Part shown: positions 44,015 through 49,836 of the stretch, piece after piece
Layout: each line of letters starts with the position of its first letter
Position numbering within the stretch: position 1 is the stretch's first letter
Origin: an uncultured bacterium
GTDB lineage: Bacteria > Verrucomicrobiota > Kiritimatiellia > RFP12 > UBA1067
Reading direction: 5' to 3'
DNA length: 49,836 nucleotides
NCBI GenBank assembly: GCA_902761035.1
Contig: CACWIW010000009.1
Location: 1 to 49,836, forward strand
Program-made: the position numbers and the translations under genes
The notes under the pieces: model-generated
Database searches by the model: none
What the model saw: only the letters and a program-made list of their open reading frames with translations
What the model was told of the DNA's origin: nothing

Positions 44015-46246
44015 TTAATCTCCAAAATCAATTATATCTGACGCTTCTACCCCACGACCATATACATCATTCCAACCAGATTCCTCTCTCCAATCGGGAT
44101 CGGGATACCAATCATCATCGTAGGTATTACGATGACAATTTCGACGCACAGGTTCATATTCAAGAGCTTCAGCAGCTACAGACCTGATAACACCCGTCTT
44201 TCGGTCGAAAAATCGAATATTTTTTAGATTAACGCAGCCGCTAAATGCACCTTCCAATAATTTACATGAAGCCCTTCCACTTATAAGAACATCTGTCAAG
44301 TTAATACAATCTTTAAAAGCATATTCCTCAATCCGCTTCACGTTATCAAGTATCATCACGCTCGTCAGGCAGCTACAGCCCGCAAATGTATATTTACGGA
44401 CACTGGTCACACCCTCAGGAATGACCAGTTCCGTAACTTTTTCGTTGTTGAGATAAAGATTATGAGCAAAAGACAGAGGATTTGCTTCTAAATCATTAAA
44501 AGAAATACTGCACCACTTCGTAACATCAGCGATATGCACACTTGCAAGATTGTTACAACCATTGAATGCATTAATTCCGATACTAGTCACGCTTGAAGGT
44601 ATCGTCACGCTCGTCAGACTACAACAAGCTTTAAATGCCCCCCTTAAGATGCGCGTTACACTCTCGGGAATCGTAACGTTTGTCACCCCACTACAATGGT
44701 AAAACGCAAACTCCCCAATACTCGTCACGCTGTTCGGAAGAGTCATGCTAGCTAGAGCACAGCAACCGGCGAACGCATGATCCCCGATGTTCGTCACACT
44801 GTTTGGAATCATTACGCTCGTCAGACAACTACAATCACTGAACGCACAATGACCTATGCTCGTCACACCATTGACGATTACAACTTCTTCTAAGGTATGA
44901 CATCGGTCAAATACATGCCGGAACGAATTTACAACCGACTGCGGAATCATCACTTTCGTCAAACTATGGCAACCAGAGAATGCAGAAGCCCCAATACTCG
45001 TCACGCTCGAAGGTATCGTTAAACTGGTCAGGCTACTGCAATTCTCAAACGCCCCCCTCCCAACACTCGTCACGCTAGAAGGAATCGTCACACTCGTCAG
45101 ACCAGTACAACCGCGAAACGCATGATCAGCGATGCGTGCCACACCGAAAGGTATCGTCACATTCATCAAACTACAACAATTCTCAAATGCCTCACTACCG
45201 ATATTCGTCACGCCATCAGGTATCGTTATACTTGTCAATCTCCTACACCCTTTAAATACACTGAACTCTATATTCTTCAAGCTAGAAGGCATCGTAACAC
45301 TTGTCAAGCCGCAGCAATCCTCAAACGCCCTCGATCCAATACTTGTCACACCGGAAGGAATTATCACACTCGTCAGACTAGAACAACCTCTAAATGCATC
45401 ACTCATGATACTGATCACACTAGGGGGAATATTAATGCTCGTCAAATCGCTACAACCAGAAAATGTAGAAGCCCCAATACTTGTTGCTCCATTAATGATC
45501 ACTACTTCTAAAATATTACATCCGCTGAAGATATCTCTGAAAACATCTATGACCGACTGTGAGATCGTCACGCATTTCAAACCGTCGCAATGAAAAAAAG
45601 CCCCCTCCCCGATACTAGTTACACTTGCTGGTATATTTATGTTCGCAAGTCCACTACACCGAGAGAATGCCTCCCCCCCGATATCCACCACACTGTCAGG
45701 AATCATCACTTTCGTCAAAGCACGGCAACCTGAGAATGCATAAGCGCCAATACTCCTTACGCTGTTTGGGATCGTTATACTCGTCAAACTACCACAACCA
45801 TAGAACATCGCAGACCCAATGTTCGTCACATTGCCTTGAATCATTACGTTCGTCAAACCACTGCAACCAGAGAATAGAGAAGACTCAATGTTGGTCACAC
45901 CACTTGGGATGGTCACGCTAGTCAGACGATTGCAATCGGAGAAAGAGGAAGATCCGATACTAACCACACTGTTCGGAATCGTCACGCTCGTTAGACTATT
46001 ACAACCAGAGAAAGCAGCAGATCCGACACTTGTCACGTTGTCAGGAATCATTACACTTTCTAGTACATCACACCTAGAAAATGCACGAGGGCCTATTTTA
46101 TCCACCTTGCACCTATCAATTTGCGAGGGAAGTACGAGTACCCTCTTGACGTTCACCCCTTTGGTGATGACTACATACTTTACGCTACCGTCTTTGCTAG
46201 TATCAAACTTGTACTCTATTGTGCTCCCATTGACTTCTGTTGTCAT
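44015..46246 (-). CDS. BspA-type leucine-rich repeat protein (LRR_5)
   Basis: About 743 residues from MTTEVNGSTIEY, with GGAAGGG upstream. About 26 copies of a 23-residue repeat (AFSGCxxLTSVTIPxSVTSIG pattern), with one break near FNDLEANPLSFAHNLYLNN. There is no signal peptide or sorting signal, so it may be cytoplasmic, unlike most BspA proteins, which are surface adhesins. The C-terminal tail RNTYDDDWYPDPDWREESGW is acidic and resembles the 49-aa micro-protein. The repeats could give a variable recognition surface in this accessory cluster (inference). Confidence 0.85.
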   Translation of the reverse strand: MTTEVNGSTIEYKFDTSKDGSVKYVVITKGVNVKRVLVLPSQIDRCKVDKIGPRAFSRCDVLESVMIPDNVTSVGSAAFSGCNSLTSVTIPNSVVSIGSSSFSDCNRLTSVTIPSGVTNIESSLFSGCSGLTNVMIQGNVTNIGSAMFYGCGSLTSITIPNSVRSIGAYAFSGCRALTKVMIPDSVVDIGGEAFSRCSGLANINIPASVTSIGEGAFFHCDGLKCVTISQSVIDVFRDIFSGCNILEVVIINGATSIGASTFSGCSDLTSINIPPSVISIMSDAFRGCSSLTSVIIPSGVTSIGSRAFEDCCGLTSVTMPSSLKNIEFSVFKGCRRLTSITIPDGVTNIGSEAFENCCSLMNVTIPFGVARIADHAFRGCTGLTSVTIPSSVTSVGRGAFENCSSLTSLTIPSSVTSIGASAFSGCHSLTKVMIPQSVVNSFRHVFDRCHTLEEVVIVNGVTSIGHCAFSDCSCLTSVMIPNSVTNIGDHAFAGCCALASMTLPNSVTSIGEFAFYHCSGVTNVTIPESVTRILRGAFKACCSLTSVTIPSSVTSIGINAFNGCNNLASVHIADVTKWCSISFNDLEANPLSFAHNLYLNNEKVTELVIPEGVTSVRKYTFAGCSCLTSVMILDNVKRIEEYAFKDCINLTDVLISGRASCKLLEGAFSGCVNLKNIRFFDRKTGVIRSVAAEALEYEPVRRNCHRNTYDDDWYPDPDWREESGWNDVYGRGVEASDIIDFGD

Positions 46247-46394
46247 TTGTCCCTTCCTCACTTTCTTTAAACAGATAAATACAACTTGCGAAATTCCCCC
46301 AACCATTTCTTGGCCCAAGCTAGTAAGCAGCCCGAGCCAAATATTTCATTAAAAAATCCATTACATACGCTTTCATTGCTATTCCCCATGTCTT

Positions 46395-47186
46395 TTAGAG
46401 TGAGATACTCCGACAACTCATGCCATAAACATTGTAATCACGTATTGCGGCATATAAAGCTACATGCCGATTGCTTTCCTCAATTGCACATCTAAGAATT
46501 TGTTCCATTTTACCATCCATCGCCTTTAATAATGATTCACCAATTGTGATACTAACAAGAGAGTCCAATGGCAACAACCATCGATAAATTTTGTTTTCAG
46601 GATCTAAGTGAACTGCGTCATTTGGCCCCCTAAACACAACGCGAACCTCTTGTTCTGGTTCCCAAATTTTGTGCTTCGTAACGAGGCATTTATCAATAAA
46701 ACTGTCTAGTTCGCCTATATGGTGAACCATGGACAAATCCAACTTCGGTGCCTCTTCCGTATATCTTATTACCTCTGGATAGAATGGCATCTTTTCAGTA
46801 TCAAACTCAAGACGAACTCCCATTCCACAATCTGCATAATGCGTCCACATACGAATGTCTGAACCCGCGAACTGATTCGCTCTATGAGAATTTACAAAGC
46901 AGGATATCTTATACGCTTGCCCTAAAAACTTTCGATCACGAAACGCTCTCCATAGCCAATTCACAGCATATTTAGTTGTATCGCCATACTGCGATGCCAC
47001 TAACAATTGATCTGGTCTGTCTGCGTAAAATTCTTCTACGAATGTACATGTTGGACATCCAAACACTCCTCCGGTACATTCAAATGGATCATTAAAGTCG
47101 CACGGATGGCTTGCCTTCACCCAAAAACCTTCTGGTGTTAATGCGCGGTGAATAACATCTGCCTTTACGTACTGATATACCCTCAT
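46395..47186 (-). CDS. DUF2971 protein
   Basis: 263 residues. MRVYQYVKADVIHRAL and SHPCDFNDPFE open the family pattern; SCFVNSHRANQ, MWTHYADCGMGVRLEFD and KHKIWEPEQEVRVVF complete it. DUF2971 proteins are frequent in phage-defence and toxin contexts with unproven activity. AAGGAGTGAGGAG lies before the ATG. If the apparent frameshift in the upstream NE0113 gene is corrected, the two genes overlap by the classical ATGA. 148 nt separate it from the LRR gene downstream. Confidence 0.82.
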   Translation of the reverse strand: MRVYQYVKADVIHRALTPEGFWVKASHPCDFNDPFECTGGVFGCPTCTFVEEFYADRPDQLLVASQYGDTTKYAVNWLWRAFRDRKFLGQAYKISCFVNSHRANQFAGSDIRMWTHYADCGMGVRLEFDTEKMPFYPEVIRYTEEAPKLDLSMVHHIGELDSFIDKCLVTKHKIWEPEQEVRVVFRGPNDAVHLDPENKIYRWLLPLDSLVSITIGESLLKAMDGKMEQILRCAIEESNRHVALYAAIRDYNVYGMSCRSISL

Positions 47187-47703
47187 ATTCTCCTCACTCC
47201 TTTTATCGGCGACTGCAATACATGATACTCTTTGTTCTGTTCACGTCCAATAGTACGACTCGCGAGAAGAGAAGCGCGCTCATCGTCTTGCGCCCACCCG
47301 CTATGGAACAAAGGATGGTGGTTTCGGTGTCCTCCGTGTATTTGCGCAGTTCGCCAAGCATGAAGTCTGCCGCGCGAAAATTGTCCGCGCCTGTGCGCAA
47401 ATCAACTATCTCGTTCCCGCTTTCATCGGGCGTGACACGGATGGAGGTGTCGCCGAATACGAGCTTTCCGTCGATCGCGATCTTTTCCTTCCGCAATGCC
47501 GCCTTAAGCCGTTCCCACACGCTAGGCTCGCCCGACATGACCGCCGTGCGCAAGGCATCCTTGCCGGACTTCGTCGTAATCACCACGATCTCATCCGGCA
47601 CGATGGGTTGTTCCTGGTGCGCAAGCGCCCAGACCGTCTCGGTGAGCACCGCCGGAGAGGTGCCCATGCCCGCGATGAGGATTGTGCGATTGGCCGACTT
47701 CAT
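47183..47703 (-). CDS. Cas_NE0113-like CARF protein with apparent frameshift
   Basis: Read as it stands, the gene ends at 47203 with 166 residues. ILIAGMGTSPAVLTETVWAL, IVVITTKSGKDALRTAV, VDLRTGADNFRAADFML and CSIAGGRKTMSALLF are the motifs of the NE0113/Csm6-CARF family, which bind cyclic oligoadenylate. At 47246-47249 the family pattern LLGREQ is lost: the DNA has TTGGACGT where TTGGGACGT would give it. With one G restored, the frame reads REQNKEYHVLQSPIKGVRR and stops at 47183, overlapping the DUF2971 ATG. I annotate the restored span. It starts inside the stop of the AlbA_2 gene. No CRISPR array or cas genes are in view. Confidence 0.7.
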
Positions 47704-49199
47704 CAGATCACCTCCCAATGGCCGCCTTTGTCGGGACCAACGCGGCGGATGATGCCTTTGGCTTTTAGTTGATTAAGTTGCCATTCAATTCCACGACGCG
47801 ATAAACCTATCGCTTCGACCAATTGCTGTTGTGTTATCGACGGATTCCCTCGCATGGCGGACAAGATTTTCTCCACAGTTTTCTCCACAGTTTTCTCCAC
47901 AGTTTTCTCCACAGTTTTCTCCACAGTTTCATGGGCGGCCTCTTGGGCGGTCTTCGCTTGCGGAAATTCGCTCGCAAACGCACGGTCTGCGGAATACTCG
48001 TCGTTGAGCGGAACAATGAGGCGGAAAACATCGTCTTCGTCAAACACGGGCTCGGCATTCGAGTATATCTTGACGTAGTGGTAGAGGTTCCGGACGCCGG
48101 AACCGAGTTCGTCGGCAAGACGAATCTGGTGGAAGAAGTTCGCGATAATCGGGTTCTTCGGCTCGGGTTCCAGGTTCTTCGGCGTAATGCGCCCGTAATG
48201 GAACGCACGATTGGCGTTCTCGGTGTACATGCGGTCGCGCTCGATGATAAAACGCGCATAGCGTGCGCTTGAGAACTCACGATGGATGAGCAAGTTGCCG
48301 ATCATCTCGCGCAGGATCTTGTCGCGAAGCGACACCCGCATGTCGTCCTCAAGGTAGAACTTGTCGAGAAGGTGCTTTTCGCCAAAGGCGCAAAGCTGGT
48401 CATAGCTGTCGAGCAGATTGGTCGACACGGTCACGCGGTCGTCGTAGCGGTCGACGTTCACACGGCGGAGCAAAGCATCTGTCTTGTAGGCGGGAAACAC
48501 GTCGCCGATGCAGTCGTCTGATCCCAGAAGCAGTACGGCCGCGGCCTTGAAACCCTTCTTGCCCGACTCGGCATCCACGCCCAGCAGTTTCGCGCTCTTG
48601 AATATCGCATCCGCAGACATCCGACGCCACGGATGTCCGTCTCGCGTCATCTCCTTGATGCGCGGCAGCAAGTCGAGCCGCATGTCCTTTTTCGTCACGT
48701 ACGGGAAAACCCGTTGTTCGGTAAAGACGTGCTGCTTCCGAATGAAAAGTTGCGCAAGAGGCTCCGTCCCCTTCACCCGCACATCCGACTCGTGTACGCG
48801 CACGTACGTAGCGCCCTTGAACCGATGGACTTCCGGGCTTTCCGGCACGTGCACATAGATCAGATGCTTGCGCTTGTAAACGATGTGCTCTGGATACAGC
48901 TGCGTCGTCGGTTCAAAGAGATTCGGGTCGTTCATCACCTTGACGAAGTTGCGAATCATCGCATCAATCGACTTGGGCGGCAAACCAACGACCGTCCCGT
49001 CATCGTCAACGCCAAGCAGCAGATCGCCTCCCGCCTTATTGAGAAACGCGCAAACGGACTCGAAGGTGTCGGCCTTCGGCCCGTCGCCCGCACGCTTGAA
49101 CTCGATGTTCAGGTTTTCGCCAATGGTGAGAAGCGTGTTGATTCTTGATGGCGTGATTTTCACGGATTTTGTGTTGATTCTTGATGGCGTGATTTTCAC
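47703..49199 (-). CDS. AlbA_2/Schlafen-type putative ATP-binding regulator
   Basis: 498 residues starting with GTG, GGAG ~7 nt upstream. The AlbA_2 DNA-binding domain covers ~30-140 (NIEFKRAGDG, GGDLLLGVDDDGTVVG, TYVRVHESDVRV). A middle helical/ATPase C-like part has REMIGNLLIHREFSSARYA and FHQIRLADELGSGVRNLYHY. The tail carries five TVEK repeats (~427-446), then a winged HTH (ITQQQLVEAIGLSRRGIEWQ). Such proteins are usually transcription regulators. First gene of the cluster; its stop overlaps the NE0113-like start. Confidence 0.85.
   Translation of the reverse strand: MKITPSRINTKSVKITPSRINTLLTIGENLNIEFKRAGDGPKADTFESVCAFLNKAGGDLLLGVDDDGTVVGLPPKSIDAMIRNFVKVMNDPNLFEPTTQLYPEHIVYKRKHLIYVHVPESPEVHRFKGATYVRVHESDVRVKGTEPLAQLFIRKQHVFTEQRVFPYVTKKDMRLDLLPRIKEMTRDGHPWRRMSADAIFKSAKLLGVDAESGKKGFKAAAVLLLGSDDCIGDVFPAYKTDALLRRVNVDRYDDRVTVSTNLLDSYDQLCAFGEKHLLDKFYLEDDMRVSLRDKILREMIGNLLIHREFSSARYARFIIERDRMYTENANRAFHYGRITPKNLEPEPKNPIIANFFHQIRLADELGSGVRNLYHYVKIYSNAEPVFDEDDVFRLIVPLNDEYSADRAFASEFPQAKTAQEAAHETVEKTVEKTVEKTVEKTVEKILSAMRGNPSITQQQLVEAIGLSRRGIEWQLNQLKAKGIIRRVGPDKGGHWEVI
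47867..47926. repeat. Five 12-bp tandem repeats inside the AlbA_2 gene
   Basis: Unit TTTTCTCCACAG repeated five times without change, encoding TVEK repeats in the linker before the C-terminal HTH. Being a multiple of three, copy changes alter linker length only. Confidence 0.95.
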
Positions 49200-49206
49200 G
49201 GATTTT
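49135..49206. repeat. 36-bp tandem duplication over the AlbA_2 start
   Basis: Two perfect 36-bp copies (49135-49170, 49171-49206). Both contain an in-frame GTG, so the protein begins with a duplicated 12-residue stretch, KITPSRINTKSV-like. Only the outer GTG has a ribosome site. A second start at 49163 is possible. Confidence 0.95.
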
Positions 49207-49218
49207 TCTCCACGGCAA

Positions 49219-49230
49219 AGTATATCAAAT
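49219..49230 (-). promoter_or_regulatory. Extended -10 element of the AlbA_2-NE0113 cluster
   Basis: Minus strand ATTTGATATACT, 19 nt before the GTG. Confidence 0.6.
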
Positions 49231-49286
49231 TTTCCGATGCTTGTGCGCCGATTTCGTCAGCACCGCAGGGGCGGTTCGTGGAAATT

Positions 49287-49836
49287 ATGGGCGCGCTCAT
49301 GATGTTCTACGCCGCCGCGACCGCACAGGCCGAGGACATGGTCCGCCGCATCCACGACGCGACGATCGCCCTTGTCTCGCTCGACCGTCAGATGATTGGC
49401 CGTCTGGCGTACGTCGTCGTTCCCGATTTCATGTACCTGGAGTACAGGGCGTTGTATTTGGAGTTGAGGCCGTTCAGGGATTTCCATGGCCGCGTTCCGC
49501 CGATAGTGCGGGCGCCGGTCGCGTCCGGTGCGGCGGTCGCGGGGCGACCGCCCTACCCTGCGGCTCGGCGGGACGCCTCGCCCCACCATGCAGCCGTGAC
49601 GGTGGACGATCTTCAGAGAGCTGTTGAGGAAGTGAAGCGGACCGTGCGCAAGGCCAAGCGCGAGATCATCGAGGACGCCCACACCGCGCGCGCCAGCGAG
49701 GCGGACAATCGGCGCGTGCCCACGGGCGAGCGCAGCAACCAGATCGCCGCCGTGCGCAAGCTCGTGCGCGAGGCGCGCGCCAGCGGCAAGAAAATGTCGA
49801 TTCTCCGCGCGTGCCGCGCGGTGTGGCGGGACGTCA
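49287..49836 (+). CDS. Partial gene of unknown function, open at the window end
   Basis: At least 183 residues, starting MGALMMFYAAATAQAEDMVR, and with no stop before the window ends. ATG at 49287 is chosen as the first ATG; GTG at 49278 is possible and there is no strong ribosome site. The first ~70 residues are helical (RIHDATIALVSLDRQM, RLAYVVVPDFMYLEYRALYL). Residues ~83-100 (AVAGRPPYPAARRDASPH) are encoded by two adjacent palindromic repeats. From ~102 there is a long charged helix (VDDLQRAVEEVKRTVRKAKR), then a segment with AAVRKLVREARASGKKMSIL that looks DNA- or RNA-binding. No family recognised. The only plus-strand gene; it diverges from the AlbA_2 gene. Confidence 0.5.
   Translation, partial: MGALMMFYAAATAQAEDMVRRIHDATIALVSLDRQMIGRLAYVVVPDFMYLEYRALYLELRPFRDFHGRVPPIVRAPVASGAAVAGRPPYPAARRDASPHHAAVTVDDLQRAVEEVKRTVRKAKREIIEDAHTARASEADNRRVPTGERSNQIAAVRKLVREARASGKKMSILRACRAVWRDV
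49532..49587. repeat. Two adjacent GTAGGG palindromes inside a coding region
   Basis: GGCGGTCGC-GGG-GCGACCGCC at 49532-49552 followed by CTACC, then GGCTCGGCGGGACGCCTCGC from 49562, followed by CCCACC. Both read in frame through the partial plus-strand gene. The first is the reverse of 23418-23438, the second matches 11170-11196. Confidence 0.75.

Noticed and set aside
45122-45593. Plus-strand repetitive frames opposite the LRR gene
   Set aside because: They mirror the LRR repeat in reverse and have no independent support.
44015-46246. CRISPR-like periodicity of ~69 bp
   Set aside because: It comes from the 23-residue LRR repeat; units are diverged and coding, with no spacer/repeat split. 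No CRISPR array was found anywhere in the window despite the NE0113-like gene.

Overview
The window reads as a piece of chromosome from a PVC-group bacterium. A host-associated Kiritimatiellota- or Lentisphaerota-like lineage is my best guess, based on the mix of secreted glycoside hydrolases and Tat-exported MBL proteins, an HzsA-related cytochrome fused to autotransporter-type beta repeats, and GC-rich palindromic repeats scattered through genes and gaps. The lineage is inferred from gene content only; there is no rRNA or marker gene. Every confident gene is on the minus strand, except one partial gene that runs off the right end on the plus strand.

Region 1 (1-3.4 kb): a kinase-like 'polyvalent protein' gene whose 5' end is interrupted by a 172-bp MITE-like element with 17-bp terminal inverted repeats and 10-bp flanking direct repeats. 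Next to it is a Ro60/Rsr (TROVE-vWA) gene, with two tRNA-sized structured RNA candidates just upstream. One of these carries a near-perfect tRNA T-arm, as expected for a bacterial Y RNA.

Region 2 (3.5-20.4 kb): GC-rich secreted metabolism. It holds an MBL hydrolase, a GH43-GH78 fusion, a Tat-exported isomerase-like protein, a large unknown secreted protein, the HzsA-related cytochrome with autotransporter repeats, an AAA/DUF4143 ATPase, a second MBL enzyme and a GH5 enzyme. Two copies of a ~108-bp palindrome separate gene pairs here.

Region 3 (20.4-28.1 kb): a Sel1/HTH protein, two tandem 27-residue single-span membrane peptides, a VapBC-type toxin-antitoxin pair, an AbiL-like RloA/RloB pair, a DUF3298-like membrane protein, and a graveyard of fragments. 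The fragments are a duplicated acidic micro-protein module, an ADP-ribosylglycohydrolase start, a DUF1016 fragment with an internal stop, and two helicase-like N-termini.

Region 4 (28.1-43 kb): an AT-richer defence island. It contains an unknown 700-residue membrane-anchored protein, ApeA, a DUF262 (GmrSD-type) protein, a RadC/JAMM protein, a type III restriction-modification pair, a CBASS pair (CD-NTase plus S-4TM effector), a DUF2235 hydrolase with a coupled lipoprotein, and a chimeric nuclease remnant.

Region 5 (43-49.2 kb): a tight cluster of an AlbA_2 ATPase-like regulator, a CARF-type Cas_NE0113 protein with an apparent 1-nt frameshift, a DUF2971 protein, a 26-repeat BspA-type LRR protein and a DUF1848 protein. 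No CRISPR array is visible. This is the best candidate for an undescribed, possibly nucleotide-signalled system.

Eleven gene starts are preceded by the same extended -10 promoter core (TGRTATAMT), often so close that the mRNA would have a very short leader or none.
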